Assembly (NCBI GenBank): GCA_016184045.1 | Contig: JACPDM010000003.1 | Location: 1-37,937, forward strand | Reading direction: 5' to 3' | Length of the DNA: 37,937 nucleotides | DNA from: Micavibrio aeruginosavorus | GTDB taxonomy: Bacteria > Pseudomonadota > Alphaproteobacteria > Micavibrionales > Micavibrionaceae | Part shown: positions 18,850 through 29,343 of the stretch, in pieces | How positions within the stretch are numbered: position 1 is the first letter of the stretch | How the letters are laid out: every line of letters begins with the position of its first letter | Translations under genes and position numbers: made by a program | The notes under the pieces: generated by a model | What the model was told of the DNA's origin: nothing | What the model saw: only the letters and a program-made list of their open reading frames with translations | Database searches by the model: none

Positions 18850-19766
18850 ATCGACGGCTTCAGCGCCCGTAAAGCCTTGCGCAGGTTGTTGTCGTTTTGC
18901 TGCAAAAGTGCCCTGCCCTCATCCGCCGTCATGCCGGTGGTCAGAAGCACGGCGAGCTTGACATTACCGCTCGCGCCGCTCAGGGCCGTTTTTGCCTCAT
19001 CCGCATCGCAGCCGGTGATATCGCGCACCATGCGTTCGGAGCGACGGCGGAGTTTTTCGTTGGTCGGTTCGACATCGACCATATGCCCGTCATAAACGCG
19101 CCCAAGGCGGATCATGATAAGGGTGGACATCATCTTAAGCGCCACCGTCTGCGCCGTCCCTGCGTTCATCCGGGTCGATCCCGCCACAGGCTCCGGCCCG
19201 CTATCAGTATGTACGGCATATTCCGCCGCGTGCAGCAGCGGCGTATCCGGGTTGCTCGCAATCCCGATAGTCAGCGCCCCGGCGGCGCGGGCGGCCTTGC
19301 ACGCGGCGACGGTAAAAGGCGTCGTGCCGCTGGCGGAGATGGCAAAGCAGACATCGTTTGCGGTGAGTTTCAGGTCTCGGATGGAGTCTTCCGCCGCCTG
19401 CACATCGTCCTCCGCCCCTTCCACCGCCTGCGTCAGCGCCTTATCCTTTCCGGCGATGACAAAGGCAAGGCGCAGGCGCGACCAGCCGAAAGTCGGCGGC
19501 AATTCCGTCCCGTCCTGCACCGCAAGACGCGCCGGAGTGCCGGAGCCGATATAAACGATGCGCCCGTTTCCGCCATCGTCCTTAAGACGTAGCGCCGCAG
19601 CCTCCGCGGCCTGCGCCATGACGGGAATGGCCTTGCGGATTGCGGAAATGCTTTTCACCTGCGCGTTAAGAATTGCGCTCAGCACCTTGTCATCGGCCCA
19701 TTCGTCGATGCCCTTGTAGCGCGGTGAGGCCTGCTCGGTTTTCGGTTTCTTCGTACCCTGTGTCAT
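18846..19766 (-). CDS. murQ: N-acetylmuramic acid 6-phosphate etherase
   Basis: RYKGIDEWADDKVLSAILNAQ, AGSTRMNAGTAQTVALKMMSTLIMIRLGRVYDGHMVDVEPTNEKLRRRSERMV; start ATG at 19766; overlaps the purK stop by 4 nt in convergent orientation. Confidence 0.92.
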   Translation of the reverse strand: MTQGTKKPKTEQASPRYKGIDEWADDKVLSAILNAQVKSISAIRKAIPVMAQAAEAAALRLKDDGGNGRIVYIGSGTPARLAVQDGTELPPTFGWSRLRLAFVIAGKDKALTQAVEGAEDDVQAAEDSIRDLKLTANDVCFAISASGTTPFTVAACKAARAAGALTIGIASNPDTPLLHAAEYAVHTDSGPEPVAGSTRMNAGTAQTVALKMMSTLIMIRLGRVYDGHMVDVEPTNEKLRRRSERMVRDITGCDADEAKTALSGASGNVKLAVLLTTGMTADEGRALLQQNDNNLRKALRALKPSI

Positions 19767-19900
19767 GGGAGTGAGTATAAAGGTGAAAAACCTGAAATCA
19801 CCCCTTAAATTGTCATTTATTAACAAGAAGATAGCATACTGGAACCGCTGGCGGAGTTGTGCTAAACCGTTCTCCTTGTCCATCAATACAGGAAAACCCG

Positions 19901-21325
19901 ATGACCGCGCCCGCGAAAGCCTCGACCCACCCCGCCGCCACCCGCATTGAGACAGACTCCTTCGGGGAGATCGACGTTCCCGCAGACCGGTACTGGGGCG
20001 CGCAGACGCAGCGTTCGATACAGAATTTCCGCATCGGTGAAGAACGCATGCCAAAGCCGCTGGTCCGCGCCCTTGGCATCCAGAAGAAAGCCGCCGCCCT
20101 CGCGAATATGGACCTTGGCATTCTTGATACGCGCCTTGCGCAGGCGATCGTTCAGGCTGCCGATGAAATCATCGACGGCACGCTGGCCGGAGAATTTCCG
20201 CTGGTGGTCTGGCAGACCGGGTCCGGCACGCAAACAAACATGAACGCCAATGAAGTCATCTCCAACCGCGCCATTGAAATCCTCGGCGGCGAGATCGGCA
20301 GCAAAAAGCCGGTCCACCCCAACGATCACGTCAATATGGGCCAGTCGTCCAACGACTCCTTCCCGACCGTCATGCATATCGCCGCGGCGGAGCAGGTTCA
20401 CCATGAGCTCCTGCCCGCGCTGGAACACCTGCACGCGGCGCTGAACCGCAAGGCGGAGGAATTCGCATCCATCGTCAAAATCGGCCGCACCCATTTGCAG
20501 GACGCGACGCCGATGACACTGGGGCAGGAATTTTCCGGCTACACCAAGCAGATCGAATACGGCATCGCCCGTATGCAATCCGCCATGCCGCGCCTGATGC
20601 AACTGGCGCAAGGGGGAACCGCCGTCGGCACGGGCATTAACTGCAAAACCGGCTTTGCCGATAAATTCGCCTCGAAGGTCGCGGACATTACCGGGCTTGA
20701 TTTCGTCAGCGCCGAAAATAAATTCGAGGCCCTCGCCAGCCATGACGCGCTGGTCGAGCTTTCGGGAATGCTCAACGTCCTTGCGGTATCCCTGATGAAG
20801 ATCGCCAACGACATCCGCCTGCTCGGCTCCGGTCCGCGCTGCGGCATTGGCGAAATCAGCCTGCCGGAGAACGAACCTGGCTCCTCCATCATGCCGGGAA
20901 AAGTCAATCCGACCCAGTCCGAAGCCATGACCATGGTCTGCGCGCAGGTGATGGGCAACCACGTCACCGTCACCGTCGCGGGCAGCAATGGGCATTTCGA
21001 GCTGAACGTCTTCAAACCGGTGATTATCTTCAACGTACTGCAATCCATCCGCCTGCTGGCCGATGCCTGCAACAGCTTTACAGACAACTGCGTCATCGGC
21101 ATCGAAGCCAATACCGACCGCATCGCCAAGCTGCTGCATGAAAGCCTGATGCTGGTCACGGCGCTCAACCCGCATATCGGCTACGACAACGCCGCCAAAA
21201 TCGCCAAGAAGGCGCATAAGGACGGCACGACGCTGATGCAGGCGGGGATCGATCTCGGCCTTCTGACCGAGGAACAGTTCCGCCAGTGGATCAAGCCGGA
21301 AGACATGGTCAAGCCGCGGGATTGA
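19901..21325 (+). CDS. fumC: class II fumarate hydratase
   Basis: [59 protein letters not shown]. Confidence 0.96.
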   Translation: MTAPAKASTHPAATRIETDSFGEIDVPADRYWGAQTQRSIQNFRIGEERMPKPLVRALGIQKKAAALANMDLGILDTRLAQAIVQAADEIIDGTLAGEFPLVVWQTGSGTQTNMNANEVISNRAIEILGGEIGSKKPVHPNDHVNMGQSSNDSFPTVMHIAAAEQVHHELLPALEHLHAALNRKAEEFASIVKIGRTHLQDATPMTLGQEFSGYTKQIEYGIARMQSAMPRLMQLAQGGTAVGTGINCKTGFADKFASKVADITGLDFVSAENKFEALASHDALVELSGMLNVLAVSLMKIANDIRLLGSGPRCGIGEISLPENEPGSSIMPGKVNPTQSEAMTMVCAQVMGNHVTVTVAGSNGHFELNVFKPVIIFNVLQSIRLLADACNSFTDNCVIGIEANTDRIAKLLHESLMLVTALNPHIGYDNAAKIAKKAHKDGTTLMQAGIDLGLLTEEQFRQWIKPEDMVKPRD

Positions 21326-21528
21326 TGAAAAAACATTCCGTCCGCATCGCCGGTCACGCCACCAGCATCACGCTGGAAGATCCGTTCTGGGAGGCGCTGC
21401 GCGCGATCGCGGCGGAACGCGGGCAGCCCCTCAACGACCTGATCGAAGACATCGACAACAAACGCGGCAGCGACAACCTCTCCAGCGCGATCCGGGTTTT
21501 TGTGCTGAAGCATTCCAAAGGCGGATAA
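21325..21528 (+). CDS. ribbon-helix-helix domain protein
   Basis: 67 aa [44 protein letters not shown]...SSAIRVFVLKHSKGG; ATGA overlap with the fumC stop. Confidence 0.8.
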   Translation: MKKHSVRIAGHATSITLEDPFWEALRAIAAERGQPLNDLIEDIDNKRGSDNLSSAIRVFVLKHSKGG

Positions 21529-21542
21529 AACCCCGCCTTTGG
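21515..21542. terminator. convergent bidirectional terminator-like hairpin
   Basis: Perfect inverted repeat CCAAAGGCGG-ATAAAACC-CCGCCTTTGG between the RHH gene (+) and the AsmA gene (-). Confidence 0.6.
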
Positions 21543-21544
21543 CC

Positions 21545-24500
21545 TTACTGCTTCAAAATCCCTTCCAGAACGCCCTTCATGATCTGCTCTTCCGGTGAAA
21601 GTTGTTTTTCAGCGGGAGCGGGAGCAGGTTCCTGCGGTTGCGGGGCCGGGGCGGCCTCACCGGAAGACGGGGCGATCTGCTGCTCCTGCACCGGGGCGGC
21701 CTGCTGCTGCGGGGTCGGCGCCGGGGCCGCCTGAACCGGAGCGGGTGCTGGCGCAGGCGCATTGCCGCCACCAAGAACGCTATTGAGCAGCGTATTGAGT
21801 TCGGGGTTCTTGTCACCCAGTTTTTCTCCGATCACCTTCTGAAGCTTCTGGTTCACGCGGGTGTTGATATAGGACTCCATCGCCTGCCCGGCGAACGTAT
21901 TGCCGGGATTGTCGAGCGGCCCCTGGAAGCGCACATCCAGATTGGGCGCGTCTTCCGGCTGGGCCAGATCAATCGTGCTGTTCATGTCGATATACCAGCG
22001 CGGCAGGGAGATCGTGCCTTTGTTGGCGATATTCGCCGTCGGCCCGGTCATTTGCAGGTTATCGAATTTCACGACCCCTTCCGCAATCGTGAACGGGCCT
22101 TCGATTTTTTCAAACGCCGTTTCCCCGCCGGAGAATGCCGCCCCGGCAAGGCCGGAAATATTGTCGAAGACCTTGTTCGTAGACACGAGAGAGCGCGACA
22201 TGGCCGCAAGATCGAAGCCCTGCACCACCACGTTCCGCCCGTTGACATCGCCCTTCCCGGTCAGGCCGGAAATCAGCGCCGCAGGGGAAATGCCGGTTGA
22301 GGACGCGTCGAGATCAAGCGACACATTGCCTCGCGCCTTGATGACCTTCGCGCCGCTGAACGATGCAGCCAGAGGCTCCAGCGCCACGTCCTTGAAATTC
22401 GATTTGACGGCAAAGCTCAAGGGGTCGCGCTCCTTGCCCGTCGATTTGAGGTTGGCCGTCAGGGCCATGGTTCCGCCATAGACCCTCGCGTCCATCTGTC
22501 CGATGTCGAGAACACCGTCTTTCAGCGTTGCGCCAAAGGCCGTATCGTTCAACACCCAGTGGCCGTATTCGACGGCCTTGGCGTTCACTTTCAGATCGAG
22601 ATTGAAAGCCTGCATCCACGCCGTATTGATGGCATTGCGCGACCAGCGCACATTCTCGCCGCTGGCTGTCACCTTGGAGGTCGCGGGAGAATTTCCCGTC
22701 GTCTTCGCGGTTTTATTTTTGCCAGAGAGAATGTCGAGAGGAACTGTCCCGGCCTGCAGATTGGCCGTGATATCAGGTTTCGCGCCTGACGTATTCGCCT
22801 TCACCGCCCCGGTCAGGTCCATGCCGCCGATCGCCGCCTTGAGGCCGGAAAGACTGTAGCCGTCAGACTCCATATTGATATTGGCGTAAACGTCCATGTC
22901 CTTGCGGATTCCGACCCCGGCCTTGTAGGCGGGGTTGAACTTCTGCGCCAGTTGCTCGAAATTCGGATGCGTAACCCGCAGCGAAAGCTTGTCCACCGCC
23001 GGTTTCGCCGCCAGCGCGTTCAGCAGCATCCCGTTCGCCTGCCCTTCCCCGCCGAGCGCCTTCGCGTTCGCATTGAACGCCAGCGCATCCGGCTTTTCGC
23101 CCGTCAGCGAAACGGAAAGATCCAGCGGCCCGAAATCCTTCGGCAATTTTTCCGTATCGACCTTGAACGATGACAGGAACGCAGCCCCGTCGCCGGTTTT
23201 TCCGCCCAGAGTAATATCGACGCCGCCAAGGCCGGGCAGGTCCTTGACCACGCCGCTGGCCCGCATCACGTTGCCTTGCGGATCGGTCAGCGAGGCTGTC
23301 TTAAGATCAAGCATCCCGCCTTTCAGCGATCCGTCAATGTCGAGCGCGCCATAGGTCACGCCCTGCATGGTCACATTTTTGAGCGCCGCCTTCAGCGTCA
23401 GATCGACCGGGAGATTGAGTTTCTTCAGGCTTTCCTGCATTGCCTGCGCCGCCGGTTTGGCCGGGGCCACGGGGGCCTGCACCTTGTCTTCCGGCTCGGC
23501 CTCGACCTTCTTGCCGGTGAAATGATCGAGATTGATATCCTGCCCGCTGATGCTCAGAGCCACATCGTCGCGCCCTGCAGGATCAAGCGTGTAGGACGAC
23601 GCGCCGAGATTGAGGGCGGTTTTGCCAAGCGACACCGCGCCGGATTCAACCGCGACGCGGCTGGCATGAACGGCCCCTTTGGCCGAAAGCGCGATCGGGT
23701 CTTTAAAGAGAGGCTGCATCGACTTGATCGTCGTTTCTGGAAGGAACGCGGACAGGAATTTCCCCGGCGACAACCCCCGCCTTCTCCGCCCCTTGCGAGC
23801 CGGACGCAAAGCCGAGATTGGTTGTGGCATCCAGCGTCCCGCCGCCAGGCATCTGGCCGATCTTTTCAGAAATATCGATCTGGCTGCCCTTCTTGTTCAC
23901 GGCGATTTTTACATCGCCGTATTCCGTCCCCTTGTAAGACATCCCCGCCAGCGCCAGATCGGCCTTGATATCCATCGGCACCGGGAGCTGCACCGTTTCC
24001 GGAAGGAAGGATTTGACGCCGCCGACCTTGGGCGCGTCGTTATTCGCGGCGGCCTTGACGGTCTTCACCGATTTCACCGGCATCAGGCTTTCAAGTTTGA
24101 GGATGGAGGGGCTTTGCAGAGCGGTCGTGATCTGCATCGGCGCATCTTTCACCCCCATATTGGTGACGCCGAGCGACCCGGTCGCCTCGACATCGCCAAG
24201 GGTCAACTTCATGTTCTTGACATCGGCCTGCTGCGGCTTTGCCGTCATCAACCCCTGCACCTTGAAAGGCAGCGGCGGCAGACTCGAAGCCTTGCCGCTC
24301 AGATTGGTCAGCGTTGCCGAAAGATTCCCGGTTTCAAGCGCGGTTTCACCCTGAAGGTCGAGAGTCCCGGCCGTGCCGACGACGCCGGAATAGGTCAGGC
24401 TCGCGCCGCTTGTCGGCAACTTGATAGAGGCCTGCGCGCTGATGGTTTTTGTGCCCTGATCGATCCGCCCGGTCTTCAGGTCGATATCCACTTTCTGCTT

Positions 24501-25130
24501 GTTCCAGACCAGATCGCCCTTGCCCAGGAACGGGCCGTTCAGGCTGTCGGCACTGAAGATCAGATTGACGTTCTCAAGCGATTGCTTCGTGCCTTTCGAT
24601 GCATCGCTATAGGCGATAGTGCCGTTTTCGATCTGCAATTTTTCCAGCGCGAATTTCCCCGCGCTCGCAGATGCGGCCTTGGGTGCTGCGCCGGAGGATT
24701 CCGCTCCCTGCGCGCCGCCTTGCGCCTTCGTCAGGACATCGGTCATCCAGAGTTTGCGCCCGTCGCGCGCGACCTCCAGCCGGATGGACGGTTCGACCAG
24801 ATTGACGCTGCGGACGCTGACCTCGCCGCGGAAAAGCGGCGCGAGGGCGACACTGACTTCAGCTTTTTTCAGGGCGATGACATTCATGTCTTCAACCCCG
24901 GCCTGCTCCTTCGGCACCTTGATCGCCAGATTTTCAATCGACACATGCGGGAACGGCAGCACTGCAAGCTGGATCTTGCCGCCGAAACTGACGTCATAGC
25001 CCGTTGCATCGGCAATCGCCTTCTGGATTTTGGGCTTGTGCTGCTCCCAGTCGATGAAGCCGGGCGCGACAACCGCCGCCCCCAGCGCCAGAACCACGAG
25101 CCCCGCGATTGCGTAGAGATATTTTCTCAC
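21545..25130 (-). pseudogene. asmA: AsmA family protein, reading frame interrupted by a +1 frameshift near 23750-23775
   Basis: N-terminal AsmA half in ORF 23703..25130 (MRKYLYAIAGLVVLALGAAVVAPGFIDWEQHKPKIQKAIADATGYDVSFGG) and C-terminal half in ORF 21545..23830; the two overlap in different frames. Confidence 0.8.
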
Positions 25131-25225
25131 GGCGAAAACCTTTCCAGAATGCGATCAAAAAGACGAATATGTCGTGATAATAGGAATCCACGGTGGCATT
25201 TCAAAGGCAAATTCCCCTTTGAATG

Positions 25226-25756
25226 TCACTTTTCCGTATATTTGTCCTCAAAGGATTTCACCGCTTCCAGAAACTGGTTCAGTTTCGGCAGGACGGCTTT
25301 TTGGAAACTCTCCTGCTGAACGCGGGGCAGAGATCCATGGATAATGTCATAAATATTCCGCACCACATCAAGCAGCGTTTTGACATCGGCATGGCGACTG
25401 AGCAGCGCGTTGTTGGTCTGGACAATCCGCTTCATCAGCATCGGAACGATGGCGCGCACGGTCGGGTCGCTTTTGCGCAATTTTTCCTCAAGCGTTTGGC
25501 GGGTGATGACGATAAGGTTCGTATCCTCCACCGCCTCGACCGTGGCAGAGCGTTTTTCATCGAACACCAGCGCCATCTCGCCGAAAATCTGGCCGGGGCC
25601 GAGCAGCGCAAGTTCGATATGCCGCCCGTCATGATTGACGAACACCCGCACCGATCCGGACTGGACCAGAAAGGCGCTGTTGCCCGGTTCGCCCTCGCGA
25701 ATGACGATGGTCCCTTTCGGGGCATAGCGGCGTTCGAGTATCTGGCTGTCGTTCAT
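25226..25756 (-). CDS. cyclic nucleotide-binding domain protein
   Basis: APKGTIVIREGEPGNSAFLVQSGSVRVF...LLGPGQIFGEMALVFDEKRSATVEA; no obvious HTH; ATG at 25756. Confidence 0.85.
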   Translation of the reverse strand: MNDSQILERRYAPKGTIVIREGEPGNSAFLVQSGSVRVFVNHDGRHIELALLGPGQIFGEMALVFDEKRSATVEAVEDTNLIVITRQTLEEKLRKSDPTVRAIVPMLMKRIVQTNNALLSRHADVKTLLDVVRNIYDIIHGSLPRVQQESFQKAVLPKLNQFLEAVKSFEDKYTEK

Positions 25757-25778
25757 AAGTAAACTCCGGCCCCGGATG

Positions 25779-26355
25779 TCAGGGCATATATTGCCCGCCA
25801 TTGACGCTCATGGTCGCGCCGGTGATAAAGGCAGCCTTGTCCGAGGACAGGGATTGCGTTTTCCAGCGCCAGCGCCTTGGTGAAGCCGAGCATCCCGGCC
25901 TTGGCGGCGGCATAATTGGTCTGACCGAACTGGCCCTTCTGACCGTTAATCGAGCTGATATTGACGATGCGCCCGAATTCATGGTCGCGCATATACGGCA
26001 CGACGGCGCGGCACATGTTGAAGCATGACGTCAGGTTGGTGGCGATCACTTCGTCCCACTGGCTCTTTTTCATCTTGTGCAGGACGCCGTCGCGGGTAAT
26101 CCCGGCATTGTTGACCAGAACGGCGATCGGGCCCATCGTGTCCTCGATTTGCTTGCAGACGTTCTGGCAGGCATCAAAATCCGTCACATCGACCTTGAAC
26201 GCCGTCGCGCCCGTATCGGCTTCACATTTTTTCGCTGCGGCGTCGTTGCCGTGATAAAGGGCGGCAACCCGGAAACCGTCGCTGACAAGCTGTTTGGTAA
26301 TCGCAAGGCCGATGCCACGCGTTCCGCCGGTAACAATCGCAATTCTGTCTGACAT
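25779..26355 (-). pseudogene. phaB: acetoacetyl-CoA reductase with internal out-of-frame deletion
   Basis: N-terminal SDR through ..SSINGQKGQFGQTNYAAAKAGMLGFTKALALENA, then the canonical C-terminus SLSSDKAAFITGATMSVNGGQYMP* appears in another frame ending at 25779. Confidence 0.8.
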
Positions 26356-26379
26356 TTTAAAAATTCCCTTCCCCGGGTG

Positions 26380-27591
26380 TTATGCAACTTTTTTCAAATT
26401 CATTGACTCTTCACGCTCGACGCACAGGGCGATCCCCATACCGCCGCCGATGCACAGCGTCGCAAGGCCTTTATGCACATCACGCCGCGCCATTTCATGC
26501 AGCAGCGTAACCAGAACCCGCGTCCCCGATGCGCCGATCGGATGGCCGAGCGCAATCGCACCGCCATTGACGTTGACCTTTTCCGGGTCAAGCGCAAGTT
26601 CCTTCAGCACGCAGCACGCCTGCGCCGCGAAGGCCTCGTTGGACTCGACAAGATCAAGATCCTTCACCGTCCATCCCGCTTTTTCGAGCGCCTTGCGTGC
26701 CGCCGGGATCGGCCCCGTACCCATCACCGACGGATCGACGCCCGCCGTCGCCCAGGACCGGATGGTGGCGAACACCGGAAGGCCGCGTTTTTTCGCCTCG
26801 CTCGCCCGCATCAGCACCACCGCCGCAGCGCCGTCATTGATGCCCGATGCATTTGCCGCCGTCACCGTGCCGTCCGGCTTGAAGGCCGGGCGCAAGCCGG
26901 CAAGGCTTTCCGCCGTCACGCCGGAGCGCGGGAATTCATCCTTGTCGATGGTGATTTCGTCTTTCTTCACCTTGACCGTGACCGGAACCATCTCCGCCTT
27001 GAATTTTCCGGCAGCAATGGCTTTTTCGGCCTTTTGCTGCGACCCGGCGGCGAAATTGTCCTGCATCTGGCGGGTGATCTGATACTTCTCGGCGATGTTC
27101 TCCGCCGTAATGCCCATGTGATAGCCGTTGAAAATATCCCAAAGGCCGTCGCGGATCATCGTGTCGACCATCTCGGCATTGCCCATCTTGGTGCCGTTGC
27201 GAAGATTCATGCAATGCGGAGCGAGGCTCATATTCTCCTGCCCGCCCGCGACGATGATGTCGGCATCGCCGTTCAAAATCGACTGCATCCCCATCGCCAC
27301 CGTGCGCAGGCCGGAGCCGCAGACCTGATTGATCGTCAGCGCCGTTTTGTCCGCCGGGACGCCAGCCGCCATCGCCGCCTGACGCGCCGGGTTCTGCCCC
27401 GCACCCGCGGTCAATATCTGGCCCATGATAACCTCATCGACGTCGCCCACACTGACGTTGCAATCCGCGAGGACAGCCTTGATCGCGCGGCTGCCAAGAT
27501 CGTGGGCGGGAATGCCGCTGAGGCCGCCGCCGAAAGTGCCGATCGGGGTTCTTCTGGCTGCGACGATGACGACGGGATCATGCTGGGTCAT
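26380..27591 (-). CDS. phaA: acetyl-CoA acetyltransferase
   Basis: [63 protein letters not shown]. Confidence 0.95.
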   Translation of the reverse strand: MTQHDPVVIVAARRTPIGTFGGGLSGIPAHDLGSRAIKAVLADCNVSVGDVDEVIMGQILTAGAGQNPARQAAMAAGVPADKTALTINQVCGSGLRTVAMGMQSILNGDADIIVAGGQENMSLAPHCMNLRNGTKMGNAEMVDTMIRDGLWDIFNGYHMGITAENIAEKYQITRQMQDNFAAGSQQKAEKAIAAGKFKAEMVPVTVKVKKDEITIDKDEFPRSGVTAESLAGLRPAFKPDGTVTAANASGINDGAAAVVLMRASEAKKRGLPVFATIRSWATAGVDPSVMGTGPIPAARKALEKAGWTVKDLDLVESNEAFAAQACCVLKELALDPEKVNVNGGAIALGHPIGASGTRVLVTLLHEMARRDVHKGLATLCIGGGMGIALCVEREESMNLKKVA

Positions 27592-27627
27592 TTTGAGAAA
27601 TCCTTTATTTGGGAAACAGGCCAGTCA

Positions 27628-28746
27628 TTATTGACCTTCAGGCGAATTATGCAAGGGGGCGTTCAGCCAATCCAGAACGGGCCGCCACACCATCTCCGGC
27701 GCCTTGCGCCCGGCCATCAGGCTGATATGCCCGCATGGCGGCTGCATCAGGTCCGCGCCCGGAATTTGCTGCATAGCAGCAGAAGCGGATTCCGGCGGCA
27801 CCAGAATATCCTTCCCTGCCGCGACGATCAGCACCCGGTGATTATCCAGGGCCGAGAGATCGGCCCACTCCCCCCGGCCCGGCATGTTGCGCCCGTACCA
27901 GTCCATAATGCAGGCCCGCGCCACCCCGGCGGGCAGATCCTGCCCCCCGTTCAGCCAGTCTTCGACCGCAATGAAAATCTTCTGCTCGAAACTGCCTTCA
28001 GCCATTTCGAGGAAATTGGAAAATTTGTTCATGGCCAGCGCCGGATTGACGCGTGCGAAGACATTTTGAATCCAGTCCACCGGCAGGCCGGGATTTTTCT
28101 CCAGCAATTGCATGGCCGAAGCCGCCCCGGTCATCACCTGCGCCAGCATCCGGACATCCCCGGCGTGAAAATCCCACGGCGCGGAAAGCACGACCAGATC
28201 GGAAAACAAGTCAGGCTCGCGCGCTGCCGCGCCGAGCAGCAACGTGCCGCCCATGCAATAACCAAGCGATTTTACAGGCTTTCCGCTGCGCCCCTGCACG
28301 AAACGCGCGGCGCCGAGGATGCGTTCGCAAACCCCGGCGACATCCTGCAACCCCGGATCGTCCACCGGCACGCCCCAGTCGAGCAAAAACACGTCATAGC
28401 CCTGCCCCGCCATCCAGCGCACATAGGACCAGCCGGGCAGCAGGTCGAGAATTTCAGAACCGTTGATCATCGACGGGATCACCAGCAAGGCCTCGCGCCT
28501 TTCGCCAACCGCCGGGCAGAACAAAAGGCGAGCGCCCTCCGCGCGCCAGACCGTTTCAAGCCCGGAGTCCTCGCGCCGCCACGGATGCCCCTGATATTTC
28601 CGGATTCCCTCAATCATCCGGGTGACAGCCAGTTTATGCGCCTCGCGCTGCGCATCGTTCGCATTCGCATCGAGGAGCAGCATAGCCGCGCCAAGATAAA
28701 CCGAGAGCGGGCGCGGCGCGGCGCGGCTGGGGGAATCATGGGTCAT
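27628..28746 (-). CDS. short PHA synthase-like alpha/beta hydrolase (PhaC family)
   Basis: SYVRWMAGQGYDVFLLDWGVP, LGYCMGGTLL (Cys nucleophile box), AAGKDILVPP (Asp), CGHISLMAG (His); ATG at 28746; clustered with phaA, phaB and phaR. Confidence 0.8.
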   Translation of the reverse strand: MTHDSPSRAAPRPLSVYLGAAMLLLDANANDAQREAHKLAVTRMIEGIRKYQGHPWRREDSGLETVWRAEGARLLFCPAVGERREALLVIPSMINGSEILDLLPGWSYVRWMAGQGYDVFLLDWGVPVDDPGLQDVAGVCERILGAARFVQGRSGKPVKSLGYCMGGTLLLGAAAREPDLFSDLVVLSAPWDFHAGDVRMLAQVMTGAASAMQLLEKNPGLPVDWIQNVFARVNPALAMNKFSNFLEMAEGSFEQKIFIAVEDWLNGGQDLPAGVARACIMDWYGRNMPGRGEWADLSALDNHRVLIVAAGKDILVPPESASAAMQQIPGADLMQPPCGHISLMAGRKAPEMVWRPVLDWLNAPLHNSPEGQ

Positions 28747-28808
28747 GGCGTCAGCATACCCCGGCTGCGCATTTATGAAAACGGGGTCTTTGCGGCGCGG
28801 AAAAAGTG

Positions 28809-28821
28809 TGCATAATATGCA
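28809..28821. promoter_or_regulatory. palindromic TGCATAATATGCA in the phaC/phaR divergent promoter; candidate PhaR operator
   Basis: Inverted repeat TGCAT-AAT-ATGCA 40 nt upstream of phaR; PhaR homologues are known to bind TGC-rich palindromes. Confidence 0.35.
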
Positions 28822-28860
28822 TGTTTCCACAGAATCGGATCATGTAACAGGAAGTGTACC

Positions 28861-29334
28861 GTGACGAAGAACCGTTCAGACAAACCCACTGTCATCAAGA
28901 AATACGCCAACCGTCGCCTCTACGATACCGGGCGCAGCAGCTACGTCACGCTTGACGATCTCTGCACCATGGTCAAGGAAGGCCGCGATTTCGTCGTTTA
29001 CGATGCCAAGTCGGGCGAGGACCTGACCCGTTCTGTCCTGACGCAGATCATCGTCGAGCAGGAAGGCAAGGAAGGCCAGAACCTTCTGCCCATCACGTTC
29101 CTGCGCCAGCTTATCAGCTTCTACGGCGACAATATCCAGTCCGTCGTTCCGAACTATCTGGAGCAATCGCTGGAGAATTTCGTCCAGAACCAGGAACGTT
29201 TCCGCGAAATGTTCTCGATCTCGACCTTTGAGGAAATGAACCGCCAGAACATGGCGATGTTCGAGAACGCCATGCGCGCCGCATGGAGCCCCTTCACCAA
29301 CGCGACAAAGAAATCCGGCAAAGACGAGGAATAG
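28861..29334 (+). CDS. phaR: polyhydroxyalkanoate synthesis repressor PhaR
   Basis: VIKKYANRRLYDTGRSSYVTLDDLCTMVKEGRDFVVYDAKSGEDLTRSVLTQIIVEQE; GTG start. Confidence 0.93.
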   Translation: MTKNRSDKPTVIKKYANRRLYDTGRSSYVTLDDLCTMVKEGRDFVVYDAKSGEDLTRSVLTQIIVEQEGKEGQNLLPITFLRQLISFYGDNIQSVVPNYLEQSLENFVQNQERFREMFSISTFEEMNRQNMAMFENAMRAAWSPFTNATKKSGKDEE

Positions 29335-29343
29335 TCCCCCCGC

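Noticed and set aside
19883-21217. 444 aa minus-strand ORF opposite fumC
   Set aside because: Antisense to highly conserved fumC; no independent support.
26473-28815. 780 aa plus-strand ORF across phaA and phaC
   Set aside because: Antisense shadow ORF crossing gene boundaries; His/Arg/Pro-rich artefactual composition.
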